Shown: positions 1 through 8,837, counted from the first letter of the stretch. The stretch: 64,000 bases of DNA from Pseudoalteromonas luteoviolacea (GCF_001750165.1 NZ_CP015412.1:1054001-1118000), one strand, 5' to 3'. Numbers and translations: made by a program. Notes: generated by a model not told the origin, from the letters alone.

Positions 1-477
1 GTACTTGCAGAGAAAGGAAATACAGCAATGGTTTTAGGTAAGTTTGACTTGGCGATGCGCGCTTATAAATCAGCTCGTACTCAGTACTTAAAGGGAGGCC
101 ATCGTAGAAATGCGATGAGAGTCATTGTTCACCTACTGGGCGCTGCACTTTTAGATGAACAGTTCGACTTATTCAATGCAAGCCGGAAAACACTTAACCC
201 ACAATCGAGGTCTTATTTAACAGAGCACGAACTTATCTACTTAAAATGGTTAGACCTCGTTTATCTGAGTATCCAAAACAATCAAATATCTGAATTGACA
301 GTGTCGTATACATTACACAACTTTACTGTGTTTATCGAAGCTGGGTTTCAAGCGCCCGTTGAACGCCTGCTAGAAAAGCTAAAAGCGCAGCATGTAGTGT
401 CCCTTGAGCCACATACAACAAATGGAGTAGCAAAAATAAACGATAAACTAGCACACGGTTGGTGTGATGAGGGTTAA
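1..477 (+). CDS. Secreted helical-repeat (TPR-like) protein, paralogue 1, 5' end outside window
   Basis: The frame is open from base 1 to the stop at 475-477, so this is the C-terminal part of a longer gene; the ATG at base 28 is internal. The first residues (GNTAMVL) align with GNTAMVL and GNTAIVL in the two paralogues downstream, as do the following HRRNAMRV and QWLD/KWLD-like segments. The pattern of paired amphipathic helices suggests a TPR-type superhelix. The protein ends in W-C followed by a few residues, as do both paralogues. The family's function is unknown. The intact copy has a signal peptide, so a periplasmic or secreted location is likely. Family membership is clear; any role would be a guess. 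Confidence 0.8.
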   Translation, partial: VLAEKGNTAMVLGKFDLAMRAYKSARTQYLKGGHRRNAMRVIVHLLGAALLDEQFDLFNASRKTLNPQSRSYLTEHELIYLKWLDLVYLSIQNNQISELTVSYTLHNFTVFIEAGFQAPVERLLEKLKAQHVVSLEPHTTNGVAKINDKLAHGWCDEG

Positions 478-509
478 CTAACTTCAAATGCATACTTGGC
501 TACTTACCG

Positions 510-538
510 CTGTTTGTAGAACCACATTGATGTACTAT
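510..538 (+). promoter_or_regulatory. Candidate promoter of paralogue 2
   Basis: CTGTTT (510-515), a 17-base spacer and TACTAT (533-538) resemble a sigma-70 promoter with a weak -35. The same two hexamers with the same spacing occur before paralogue 3 (1622-1650), and the 14-mer ending in the -10 box is identical. It lies 30 bases before the start codon. Conservation between paralogues is the main support. Confidence 0.5.
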
Positions 539-568
539 TATCAATTAAAAACTGAGTTGCCGGCTTTG

Positions 569-1587
569 ATGAAGTATTTAATTTATCTGTTTGGATTGCT
601 TTTATTCAGTTACGGTGGTGTTTATGCCACTGAGAAACATGGCAGAGCCTTTGCGACAGAGCTTGAGCGTATTAAATATCTCTCCTTAAACTACCCAGCA
701 AAGGCCATTGAGCTTTATAGACAAAACTCAGCAAGACTACTGAAAGAAAATAATGCGCAGACTGTAGCTTTTTACAATCACGTACTGGTTGCAGCGAGTA
801 GCATACATGACACCTCTTTGTCGAAGAAATCGTCAGTTTGTTGGATCATCGCCGGCTTGACCCATTTCGCGAACCCTACCTTTTTGCAATAGTGAATGTA
901 TTAGGTATGTCATACGGCACAAATTTACAATACATTGAAGCTATTGCTGCATATAAGTGTGCACTAGCGCTGACAGACAATAAGCTGGAAAAAATGATAG
1001 CCAAGGTAAATCTTGCAATAGCGTATCGCATGGCGGGTCAACCAGCTTTGAGCTATCAGATATTACAGAGTATTGATGAATCAATTTTGAGTGGTCAAAG
1101 AATTGCCGGCGTACTGGTTGTTAAGGGCAATACCGCCATGGTATTACGTAAAGTGGGTGCTGCAGTTAAGTATTACACACGGGCCAGAAAGTACTATATC
1201 AATGCGAACCATCACCGGAATGCGGCTAGAGTCACAGTGAATTTACTCGGGGCAGTCTTGGCGGATGGGCAATTTGCAATGTTCAAACAGCTTCGAGAAT
1301 TACTGGATGTAAACGCTAAGAATCATCTGACTGATAATGAGTCTGCTTATCTTCAGTGGTTAGATATGATATCTGTGAGTTTGATGAATAAAACGATCTC
1401 ACCTGAAGTCGGGAGCAATACACTCAATTTAGCGACGAAGTTGGTTGCTGGCGGTTATAAAGCGCCAGTCGAGATGATTTTAGAAGCCTTAGGTGCGAGA
1501 CATCTTATTCCGTTAGAGGTTCAAACTAAAAGTACGAAAACCAGATTGCGAGCAAGGCTTGAGCGGCATTGGTGTCGCTTAAATTAA
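569..1587 (+). pseudogene. Secreted helical-repeat protein, paralogue 2, frameshifted
   Basis: The gene starts at ATG 569 with a signal peptide (MKYLIYLFGLLLFSYG) and is read in one frame to about 818. The match to paralogue 3 then continues in another frame to the stop at 1587. Around 811-825 the bases read gacacctctttgtcgaag; one extra base after ttg would restore D-T-S-L-V-E-E-I, matching D-I-K-L-V-E-D-I in paralogue 3. A single-base deletion near 819 is therefore the simplest explanation. The rest of the reading frame is intact, including the conserved YKCAL cysteine and the C-terminal W-C, so the lesion is recent, or it is a sequencing error or a phase-variable state. No long homopolymer is present at the site. 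Confidence 0.75.
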
Positions 1588-1621
1588 TTGATGCCATTTT
1601 AAATTTTTTGCGTTGTTGGTA

Positions 1622-1650
1622 CTGTTTCTATAAATGCATTGATGTACTAT
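1622..1650 (+). promoter_or_regulatory. Candidate promoter of paralogue 3
   Basis: CTGTTT (1622-1627), a 17-base spacer and TACTAT (1645-1650). This is the same arrangement as at 510-538, with CATTGATGTACTAT identical in both. It sits 32 bases before the start codon at 1683. The array members therefore probably each have their own promoter. Confidence 0.5.
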
Positions 1651-1682
1651 GGTTAACTCAATAAAGCGATTTGACAATTTTG

Positions 1683-2702
1683 ATGAAGTATTTAATTTAC
1701 CTGATTGGACTGCTTCTATTTAATAATGGTAGTACGTATGCTACTGAGAAACACGATCTAACTTTTTCGTCAGAGTCTGAGCGAATCAAATATCTAGCTT
1801 TAAACTATCCAGATCAAGCTCTAAATTACTTCAAGGAAAACCAAAAAAAACTGCTTGAGCAAAACTCTGAACAAACGGTATCTATTTACAGTAGCGTTTT
1901 AGCTGCTGCCAGTAGTGTTGGTGATATTAAGTTAGTTGAAGATATTGCGAAGTTGCTATCCGATCCGAGGTTGGTACCATACAGCAGGCACTTTCGTTTT
2001 ACCATTGTCAATGTCATTGGGGTGTCTTATCGGTTTAATGGCCAGTTTGATGATGCTGTGATCACATACAAATGCGCACTGAAGCACGCTCGAAATAATG
2101 TCGAAAAAATGACTTCAAAAGTTAATCTTTCCATTGCTTATCGTATGAATAAGCAACCAGCGATCAGTTTTCAGATACTCCAAAGCATTGACGAAGCGAT
2201 TCTCAGTGGCAGAAGAAAAGCAGGTTTGCTGGTTGTCACAGGCAATACAGCGATTGTCTTAGACAAGCCCAAAGAGGCTATCAGCTACTTTATCGCAGCA
2301 CGACAGCACTATCTAAAAGATCTACATCATCGCAATGCAGCGAGGGTTACCGTTAACCTTTTAGGTGCCGCCTTAATCGCAAGACGTGCTGAGGTTTATG
2401 AAAAGTATAGGAAAAAGTTAACCTCTGCATATGAGGCATATTTGCCAAAGAGCGATCAGTTATACTTACAGTGGTTAGACTTGATGCATGATAGTGTTAA
2501 GTCCAATGTCGTTGCTGACAAAACCTTAGAATATACGAAAACGCATGTTGTGCGTTTACTTAAAGAGGGTTACACCGAACCTGTCAGAAAGTTACTTCAA
2601 TCTTTAAATGCTGAATTCTTGATGCCAGAAATGCATAAAAAGAGTTTGATGAATATGGCTTTGCATTCAGGTTTGGCTAAACCATGGTGCCAAGATCTTT
2701 GA
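1683..2702 (+). CDS. Secreted helical-repeat (TPR-like) protein, paralogue 3, intact
   Basis: The 339-residue protein starts at ATG 1683, which aligns with the paralogue 2 start; an upstream in-frame start at 1671 is less likely. Residues 1-20 form a signal peptide (MKYLIYLIGLLLFNNG). The mature part is a series of helix pairs with TPR-like spacing, including FDDAVITYKCAL and KEAISYFIAARQHY. After the signal only two cysteines remain, one in YKCAL and one in the C-terminal PWCQDL. Both are conserved in paralogue 2 and could form a disulfide joining the middle and end of the superhelix. Function unknown. The adjacent paralogues indicate tandem duplication. Confidence 0.85.
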   Translation: MKYLIYLIGLLLFNNGSTYATEKHDLTFSSESERIKYLALNYPDQALNYFKENQKKLLEQNSEQTVSIYSSVLAAASSVGDIKLVEDIAKLLSDPRLVPYSRHFRFTIVNVIGVSYRFNGQFDDAVITYKCALKHARNNVEKMTSKVNLSIAYRMNKQPAISFQILQSIDEAILSGRRKAGLLVVTGNTAIVLDKPKEAISYFIAARQHYLKDLHHRNAARVTVNLLGAALIARRAEVYEKYRKKLTSAYEAYLPKSDQLYLQWLDLMHDSVKSNVVADKTLEYTKTHVVRLLKEGYTEPVRKLLQSLNAEFLMPEMHKKSLMNMALHSGLAKPWCQDL

Positions 2703-2756
2703 CAAGTTTTTATTCTATGCCATTGTTTTAGTATATGCATTTATTGTGGTGCAGCC

Positions 2757-3497
2757 ATGACAAATTGGGTAATGGGAAAAGTCGTCGAAGTAAATTGGTG
2801 GACGCCAAGCTTGTTTAGTTTAAAAATTGCGGCAGATATACAAAAGTTTACCGCAGGGCAATTTACTAAGTTAGCATTGGATGTTGATGGGAAACGCATT
2901 GCTCGAGCCTATTCATTCGTCAACTCGCCATCAGATCCCTTATTAGAGTTTTATGTAATTGAAGTGCAAGATGGTGCGCTTTCACAGCCGCTTGCGCAGC
3001 TAAAAGAAGGGGATGATGTGTGGGTATACAGCAAGCCTTCCGGTTACTTCACTTTAGAGGAAGTTCCTAAAGCTGACACTTTGTGGATGCTATCTACAGG
3101 GACCGCAATTGGCCCTTACTTATCTATTATAAGTGACGGTAAGCTTTGGAAGCATTTCAACCATGTCGTGTTAGTGCATGGAGTAAGATTGAATTCTGAT
3201 CTATGTTATCAAGATCAAATTCGCGCGACAGAAAAGTTATTTGACCAATTTAAGTATGTTCCTTTAGTGAGTCGAGAAGCGCCAGAAATCGGATTAAGTG
3301 GTCGGGTGACGGATATAATAAAAAATGGTCAACTATTGGATTTCTGCCAATTAAGCTCGCTGCCAAAAGATAGTCATTTTATGTTGTGTGGCAACCCTAA
3401 CATGGTCAAAGACACAACGTTGCTACTGCAAAAGCTGGGCTTTCAGAAGCACAGAAGGTCAGAACCAGGACATATTACAGTTGAGCAATATTGGTAA
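2757..3497 (+). CDS. fpr: Ferredoxin-NADP+ reductase
   Basis: This 246-residue flavoprotein has the bacterial Fpr length and layout. An N-terminal FAD-binding barrel carries the R-x-Y-S motif (R50-A-Y52-S53, in ARAYSFVNSP). A C-terminal NADP-binding domain carries STGTAIGP (about 113-120) and CGNPNMV, and the C-terminus GHITVEQYW resembles the E. coli Fpr ending. Fpr transfers electrons between NADPH and ferredoxin or flavodoxin in the cytoplasm and supports radical enzymes, Fe-S assembly and oxidative-stress recovery. The start at 2757 has only a weak ribosome site. It follows the repeat-protein array by 54 bases and is probably transcribed separately. Confidence 0.93.
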   Translation: MTNWVMGKVVEVNWWTPSLFSLKIAADIQKFTAGQFTKLALDVDGKRIARAYSFVNSPSDPLLEFYVIEVQDGALSQPLAQLKEGDDVWVYSKPSGYFTLEEVPKADTLWMLSTGTAIGPYLSIISDGKLWKHFNHVVLVHGVRLNSDLCYQDQIRATEKLFDQFKYVPLVSREAPEIGLSGRVTDIIKNGQLLDFCQLSSLPKDSHFMLCGNPNMVKDTTLLLQKLGFQKHRRSEPGHITVEQYW

Positions 3498-3569
3498 ACT
3501 GAACCTACGCTGTATTACCGAAGCTAAACTTGATATACTTTCACTTGCCCGTACCAAAAAGGGGGAAGT

Positions 3570-4028
3570 ATGAGGTTTATTTTTCTGTTGCTACTTTGCG
3601 TTAGTTCGTTAGGTGTTATAGCGAACCCAGCATTTGAAGACAAGGCACGCGAATATAATCTGCAAAAAACTGAACAAGAAAAAGCGGCTGAAGCGGTTAT
3701 TGACAAACTAATTTTGGCATATAACAAACAGAGTATACGTCAGTTTTTGGCCTTATATGCTGAAGATGTGGAATTCTATATGTATCCTCAAACGCTTATG
3801 TTTAAAGGGAAAAAGCAACTCATTAAGCGCTATGGTTTGATGTTTGAAAAAATGCATTGCATGAAATCAACTTCAATCAAAAGAATAACAAATGGTAACA
3901 TTGTAATTGATCATGAAACATCTGAAATTTGTACGCAGAAAGATGGCGTTGTTGATAAGCGTTCAGAGTTTGTAACAAGTTATCAAATTGAAAATGGTAA
4001 GATCAGCAAAGTTGTTTTTTTTAGATAG
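3570..4028 (+). CDS. Secreted NTF2-like (SnoaL-fold) protein
   Basis: 152 residues, with a strong ribosome site (GGGGGAAG) just before ATG 3570. A signal peptide of about 18 residues ends near VIANP. The rest fits an NTF2-like fold: a first helix (EAVIDKLILAYNKQ), a second helix before YAEDVEFYMYP, and strands ending in GKISKVVFFR. Members of this fold include DUF4440/SnoaL-like proteins that bind small ligands or act as isomerases. No catalytic residues can be assigned here. Signal plus small domain implies a periplasmic protein. Not obviously linked to its neighbours. Confidence 0.75.
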   Translation: MRFIFLLLLCVSSLGVIANPAFEDKAREYNLQKTEQEKAAEAVIDKLILAYNKQSIRQFLALYAEDVEFYMYPQTLMFKGKKQLIKRYGLMFEKMHCMKSTSIKRITNGNIVIDHETSEICTQKDGVVDKRSEFVTSYQIENGKISKVVFFR

Positions 4029-4043
4029 CCTTCCATTTTTTCA

Positions 4044-4066
4044 GAGCTCTGGGAATCGCAGAGCTC
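4044..4066 (+). terminator. Inverted repeat after the NTF2-like gene
   Basis: GAGCTCTG (4044-4051) and CAGAGCTC (4059-4066) form a perfect 8-bp stem 16 bases past the stop codon. It lacks a following T-run, although a T-run precedes it; a weaker AGCAA/TTGCT hairpin with TTATTTTATTTTT follows at about 4067-4093. Together they may end transcription. Confidence 0.4.
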
Positions 4067-4192
4067 AGCAAGTATTTGCTTATTTTATTTTTCTCATTAC
4101 TTCTTAACGTCTATCCTTTAAACAAGATTCAATAACAATCATGCACCATAAGTATTATCATTTAATCTGACAAACAGAGTTGGAGGGGTGGT

Positions 4193-4927
4193 GTGGTAAA
4201 TAAGTTGGCACTATTGTTAGTGCTGTTATGCGTTAGCAGTAGCAAAGCTATTGCAGATGTGCCCAAACTGAATGTCGTAACTGAAGAGTGGGTTCCGTAC
4301 AATTATGCCAATGAACAAGGGGAAATTGTTGGTAGGGCTACCGAAAAAGTTCGAGCGGTTCTTGATCTTGCAGGTATAGAGTATGACATTAAGCTTTATC
4401 CTTGGGCTCGCTCTATGAAGCTCACGCAAACGCAAGCCAATACCATGATTTACTCGATTTATCGAAGTGGGGACCGTGAGGCCTTATTTGAATGGGCATG
4501 CCCATTGATGCGGCCTGTGAGGCAGTATCTCTTTCGGTTAAAAAGTAGAGAAGATATAAAGGTTGCTACCCTTGAGGATGCGAAGAAATATGTGATATCT
4601 ATTGTACGAGGGAGTGTTGTGCATGAGTTCTTGACAAAGCAAGGGTTTGAAGCTGGTGTCAATCTCGATATTACAGCGGATCCAAGCGCTTCGCAAAGAA
4701 AGCTATTGGCGGGGAGGATAGACTTTCTTTTGACGACTGAATACACCATGCATGCCACGTTAAAATCAATAGGCGTTGATTATGATGTGGTTGTACCTGT
4801 TATAGAGGTGCGTAATAACTCAGACAGACGCGCATGTATGGCATTTAACTTGAATACTGATAAAGAGCTTATCGATAGGGTCAGGAGGGCACTTGCAGAG
4901 CATAATAGTCGTTATGTCGGTCCTTGA
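4193..4927 (+). CDS. Periplasmic solute-binding protein, family 3 type
   Basis: 244 residues starting at GTG 4193, with a GGAGG ribosome site six bases upstream. A signal peptide ends near SSKAIAD. The mature part opens with LNVVTEEWVPYNYANEQG, the usual first strand and ligand loop of the SBP_bac_3 (PBPb) family. It continues with IKLYPWARSM, VRGSVVHEFL, and LLAGRIDFLLTTEY near the hinge. These proteins bind amino acids or related ligands, but many of this short marine type lack ABC partners and act in sensing or remain unassigned. No ABC transporter genes are adjacent, so an orphan receptor role is as likely as import. Confidence 0.85.
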   Translation: MVNKLALLLVLLCVSSSKAIADVPKLNVVTEEWVPYNYANEQGEIVGRATEKVRAVLDLAGIEYDIKLYPWARSMKLTQTQANTMIYSIYRSGDREALFEWACPLMRPVRQYLFRLKSREDIKVATLEDAKKYVISIVRGSVVHEFLTKQGFEAGVNLDITADPSASQRKLLAGRIDFLLTTEYTMHATLKSIGVDYDVVVPVIEVRNNSDRRACMAFNLNTDKELIDRVRRALAEHNSRYVGP

Positions 4928-4958
4928 GCCCTCGATTTTCCACAAAATATAAATCAAT

Positions 4959-5186
4959 TCACCAAGGTTTAAGCGTATTGCGCTGCTTTTTTGGTTTATC
5001 TACCAAATATTTGTCAAACAAACGCTTACCATTATCGTACTCTAGTGGCGGTCGTTTTACACCGGGGTTTGATATAATGGCGAGCAAAGCCAATAAAATG
5101 GTTTTTACAAAATCCATCTCAATTAAATAAATAAACGATAGCGTTGTCATCGCTATACAAGTGATAAAGCGAACTAAAAATATCAT
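4959..5186 (-). CDS. Small membrane protein, unknown
   Basis: 75 residues on the minus strand, with an AAGGAAAGG ribosome site just before ATG 5186. The N-terminal half is hydrophobic (MIFLVRFITCIAMTTLSFIY, then TILLALLAII), giving one or two membrane segments. The C-terminal half is basic and polar, ending QRNTLKPW. It converges with the solute-binding protein gene, 31 bases apart. I do not recognise a family. Good start signals and non-overlap with other genes favour a real gene. Confidence 0.55.
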   Translation of the reverse strand: MIFLVRFITCIAMTTLSFIYLIEMDFVKTILLALLAIISNPGVKRPPLEYDNGKRLFDKYLVDKPKKQRNTLKPW

Positions 5187-5444
5187 TGCCTTTCCTTTTG
5201 CAAATTTATACGTGTCACTCTAGAGCCTTTAGAGCATCCTTTCAAGAGGTCTGATGAGTAATTGAGCGTAATTACACTCACTGGCACTTATCGCCTACAA
5301 TTCGTATGGGCAATCTCTTACATATAGGTGTGTTTGTTCGATGTGTTAGTGACAAACAATGGATAAAAAATTGCCTGATGATCACGCAATCAATATATCA
5401 AAGGCTATGCTTTAGTTAATAACATATAGAACTTGGAAAGACTT

Positions 5445-8003
5445 ATGGTGAAATATCTTTTGGCTTTTTGCTCAGTAATATTGCTTTCATTTAGTGTGAA
5501 AAGTGAAATAAATCTATGGTCTGACTTTCAACATAAAGCGCTGGAAGAATCCCAAGAAGGGCTTAAAAAAGCATATTTAGATACCAAAAGAATGGCAGAG
5601 GTATTTGCTGGAGATGGCGAGCTACGCTTGCTACTGCCAACACCGAGTGGTGAGTTAATGATGTTTCAACTAACTCCTTACTCGGTCATGCCAAAATCTT
5701 TAGCGGATAAATATCCACAAATTAAAACGTATATTGGCAAGCATGAGAGCGACCCATCCATCTCAGGCACATTTGATATCTCACCGAATGGTTTTTATGG
5801 GGTGTATGATTTACACGGACAGCGAGTGTTTGTTGAGCCGATAATTGCCTCTTCAGAAGAAAAAAAAGCACTATACCGAGTGTATTACAAGCATGCTATT
5901 GCTGACTCATACGCTAAATCTGATTACATCTTACGTCAACCTATTAAGCATAAATTGGTTGACCATCAAGCTCGAAACAATGACTTTCCAAGTTTTAGTA
6001 CGCCACTCACAAATGACGTCAAGTATCGCCTTGCTATAGCCACAACAGGCGAATACTCAGAGTTTCATGGCGGCACTAAAGAGAGTGTTATGGCTGCTCT
6101 GGTGACGCTTGTTAATCGAGTTAACCAAGTTTATATGAGAGATTTGTCTACTACATTCGAATTAGTGGCCAATAATGATGACTTAATCTTTTTAGACGCT
6201 TCGTCAGATCCATTTTCCAATGATGACTCAGACATTGACAGAATTACGGATGCGATTGACCCTGTGATCGGTAGCTCAGGTTATGATATCGGGCATCTTG
6301 TTGGTACAGGGGCTGGTGGGCTTGCTGGATTCGGCGTGGCGTGTACTACCGCTAAAGCAGAGGGAATAACGGGCAACCCTCAGCCCGTGAATGATGCCTT
6401 TTCTATCGATTATGTTGCACACGAAATTGGCCATCAACTCGGCGCTGATCATACGTTTAATGGGCTAGCAGGGGCATGTGACGGAAACCGGGTCGAAACG
6501 GCAGCATTTGAACCAGGCAGTGGCTCAACGATTATGGGGTATACAGGCATTTGTGAAACACAGAACCTTCAAGCCAATTCTGATCCCTATTTTCATGTTC
6601 ATTCATTAGAGCAAATGGCTGCATTCACGAGGCAGGCTGACGGCAGCACTTGCGGAGTGAGAACAGCAAAGACCAATCAAGCGCCAGTTGTAAACGCTGG
6701 AAATAATTTCACCATTCCTGCTAGAACACCATTCAAGTTGACTGGTAGTGCAACGGATGCTGATGGGGATACATTGACCTATAGTTGGCAGCAAAGCGAT
6801 TTGGGTAGTGCGACTAACAGCCCTCAAGAAGATGCGACGGATAGTGGCTCTGGCCCCTTATTCAGAGTATTTAACCCATCATCGGATAGCACACGCACGT
6901 TTCCCCAGATGTCAGACGTGATGTCTGGTCAAGTCAGTTATGGAGAAGCATTACCGACGACGAGCAGAGACTTGATATTTAAATTACTAGTGAGAGATGG
7001 CAATGGCAATATCGCGGACGACTCTGTGACGATCACCATCTTGGGCAATCAACAGGGATTTGCTGTTACAGAGCCTACCAGTGGGACGCTTTGGACCTTA
7101 GGAACGCATACTGTTCGCTGGCAAACCGCAGATACTGAAAACGCCCCAATTTCTTGTTTATCTGTCGATATTTTATTGTCACTAGATGGGGGAGAGTCTT
7201 TCCCTACATTAATCGCAGATGATGTTCCCAATGATGGACAGCATGATGTGACTCTCGCTAACTTAGCCAGTTCGGCAAATGGTAAGTTGAAAATTATGTG
7301 TAGTAACAATGTCTTTTTTGCAGTCAATGCCGGTAACTTGCAAATTCAGGGCAGCACTGAGCCTATAGCACCTAATATTACTGAGCAAGAAGCCTTAGTC
7401 GTCGCAGAAGATGACAGTATCACTTTGACAATTTCTAACTTTAAGTATCAAGGTGGGTTTAATGCAGAGTCGCTCACGGTTGCTAGTGGTGATAACTATA
7501 CTGCTAATGGATTGACAGTGACGCCTTCGGCAAATTTCAATGGCACACTAACAGTGCCTGTTACGGCTATCAGAGGTTCACTATCGAGTGATTCATATAA
7601 CGCATCTATTACTGTGACTGCGGTGAATGATGCCCCGGTTGGCCAAAATGATTCGTTTAATGTTAACACCAATAGCCAATCAAATTTGCTGGATGTGTTG
7701 GCAAATGATACCGATATTGATGGCGATAGCTTGGTTATTGGAACGGTGAGCTATCAGGGAACTGGCAGTGTGATTGTGTCTAATAACCAACTGGCTTACA
7801 CCCCTGCTGCAAACTTTTCCGGCAGTGAGCAACTCACTTATGTGGTAAGAGATGCAAGTGGCTCGGAGTCTAGTGCACAGGTATCGATTACTGTGTCAGT
7901 GCCTGCAAGTAATGACAGTGGTTCATCTGGTGTAATGACATATTTGATGTGGATGATGTTGATATTGAGTCTGTTAAGAGTGTACACAAGGAGAGTCGTT
8001 TGA
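5445..8003 (+). CDS. Secreted reprolysin-like zinc metalloprotease with Ig-like repeats and GlyGly-CTERM-like tail
   Basis: 852 residues from ATG 5445, chosen over TTG 5433 because GGAAAG lies just before it. Order: signal peptide (1-20), propeptide-like region to about 190, metzincin catalytic domain (about 195-410), Ig/PKD-like and cadherin-like modules (about 420-820), then a C-terminal hydrophobic anchor followed by RVYTRRVV. The zinc site is HEIGHQLGADH (residues 326-336), the extended HExxHxxGxxH motif, with IMGYTG as the Met-turn. This predicts an endopeptidase acting outside the cell. The tail (SGSSG, hydrophobic stretch, basic end) resembles GlyGly-CTERM signals cut by rhombosortase after type II secretion. 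The stop codon overlaps the next gene's start. Confidence 0.88.
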   Translation: MVKYLLAFCSVILLSFSVKSEINLWSDFQHKALEESQEGLKKAYLDTKRMAEVFAGDGELRLLLPTPSGELMMFQLTPYSVMPKSLADKYPQIKTYIGKHESDPSISGTFDISPNGFYGVYDLHGQRVFVEPIIASSEEKKALYRVYYKHAIADSYAKSDYILRQPIKHKLVDHQARNNDFPSFSTPLTNDVKYRLAIATTGEYSEFHGGTKESVMAALVTLVNRVNQVYMRDLSTTFELVANNDDLIFLDASSDPFSNDDSDIDRITDAIDPVIGSSGYDIGHLVGTGAGGLAGFGVACTTAKAEGITGNPQPVNDAFSIDYVAHEIGHQLGADHTFNGLAGACDGNRVETAAFEPGSGSTIMGYTGICETQNLQANSDPYFHVHSLEQMAAFTRQADGSTCGVRTAKTNQAPVVNAGNNFTIPARTPFKLTGSATDADGDTLTYSWQQSDLGSATNSPQEDATDSGSGPLFRVFNPSSDSTRTFPQMSDVMSGQVSYGEALPTTSRDLIFKLLVRDGNGNIADDSVTITILGNQQGFAVTEPTSGTLWTLGTHTVRWQTADTENAPISCLSVDILLSLDGGESFPTLIADDVPNDGQHDVTLANLASSANGKLKIMCSNNVFFAVNAGNLQIQGSTEPIAPNITEQEALVVAEDDSITLTISNFKYQGGFNAESLTVASGDNYTANGLTVTPSANFNGTLTVPVTAIRGSLSSDSYNASITVTAVNDAPVGQNDSFNVNTNSQSNLLDVLANDTDIDGDSLVIGTVSYQGTGSVIVSNNQLAYTPAANFSGSEQLTYVVRDASGSESSAQVSITVSVPASNDSGSSGVMTYLMWMMLILSLLRVYTRRVV

Positions 8004-8368
8004 AAGGTTTTATAGGCATTGCTTTGTTTTGTTGTTTAGCGGTTGGGTGTGTAAATGATTATGCTCAGCGCCAAACGGACTCATCTGACCCTGTGAGAGA
8101 TAACACCACTAAGGTATCCCAAGCCGTTGCATCAGCATTGAGGGATAAAGATTATAGGCTCTTTGCGACTACGGGTAGAAGACCCGTTTTCCCAGGCTTG
8201 GAAAAATTGGCATTTTCGATGTTGAAGGCAAAATGTGGCGTAAAGTATTTATCCGGTTCAGGAGATGTGCTTAAGTCTGAGCAAGACAAGCAACAGCGCC
8301 TCGAAAGGTATGAATATGCCAAAGCGTACAATATAGAAATGTATGCCAAGTGCAAAGCGTTGAAATAA
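8000..8368 (+). CDS. Small lipoprotein overlapping the metalloprotease
   Basis: 122 residues. TTG 8000 is chosen because AAGGAGAG lies four bases upstream, and its bases overlap the protease stop as TTGA. Starting there leaves a clean lipoprotein signal (KGFIGIALFCCLAVGC, cysteine at about 17). The mature part is charged and has no recognised domain; two cysteines (AKCGVKY and YAKCKAL) may pair. Tight coupling with the protease suggests joint expression and perhaps a chaperone or anchoring role, which is inference only. A longer reading from 7949 is open but has no ribosome site. Confidence 0.65.
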   Translation: MKGFIGIALFCCLAVGCVNDYAQRQTDSSDPVRDNTTKVSQAVASALRDKDYRLFATTGRRPVFPGLEKLAFSMLKAKCGVKYLSGSGDVLKSEQDKQQRLERYEYAKAYNIEMYAKCKALK

Positions 8369-8396
8369 CGTGTGACGGGCTGGGCAATATAATTAT

Positions 8397-8822
8397 TTAC
8401 TCTAAGGAGGTGAGAAGCTGCTTTATATCGCTTCTCACTTTGTCTATGTCTTTGACTATCACCTCAATAGAGTGGCTATCACTTGAGATACTCTCCCATT
8501 TCTTAGACCAAGTTTGATGAAGGGAGTTTGAGCTGGTTTGCACATTTTGGTTAGTTAAGTAGCTAAAATCTTTGATAAGCCCTACTTTGACCCAGCCTTT
8601 GCGAGGACTCGCGGTTTGCATGTCATTGTCATAATGCGCGATATATAAAAGTTGTTCTAATGCTGCCAATTCTTTCAGTATTTCAAAGCAGGCAAGCCTG
8701 ACATTGTTATTATATTCAGATGCTTCAAGTCGCCATGTGTTGTAGCTGAATCCAACTAAGGCAAACACCATGCTGAATATAACACTAACCTGATAAAGGT
8801 GTAGCTTTTGTTTCATTTTCAT
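8397..8822 (-). CDS. Single-pass membrane protein, fourth gene of the bufferin operon
   Basis: 141 residues. Residues about 10-30 form one membrane segment (VSVIFSMVFALVGFSYNTW). The remainder is polar and helical, probably periplasmic, with one cysteine. An AGGTG ribosome site precedes ATG 8822, and only 15 bases separate it from the bufC stop, so it is very likely co-transcribed with bufABC. I recognise no family. In several bufferin operons this position is filled by a DoxX-like membrane protein; this sequence does not look like DoxX. Confidence 0.7.
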   Translation of the reverse strand: MKMKQKLHLYQVSVIFSMVFALVGFSYNTWRLEASEYNNNVRLACFEILKELAALEQLLYIAHYDNDMQTASPRKGWVKVGLIKDFSYLTNQNVQTSSNSLHQTWSKKWESISSDSHSIEVIVKDIDKVRSDIKQLLTSLE

Positions 8823-8837
8823 CTAAGCACCTGTGTT

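Noticed and set aside
28..477. ATG at base 28 as the true start of the first gene
   Set aside because: The frame is open to base 1 and aligns with internal sequence of the two paralogues, so this is an internal methionine.
3388..3573. 61-codon ORF overlapping the end of fpr
   Set aside because: Out of frame with fpr and lacking its own start signals; a frame shadow.
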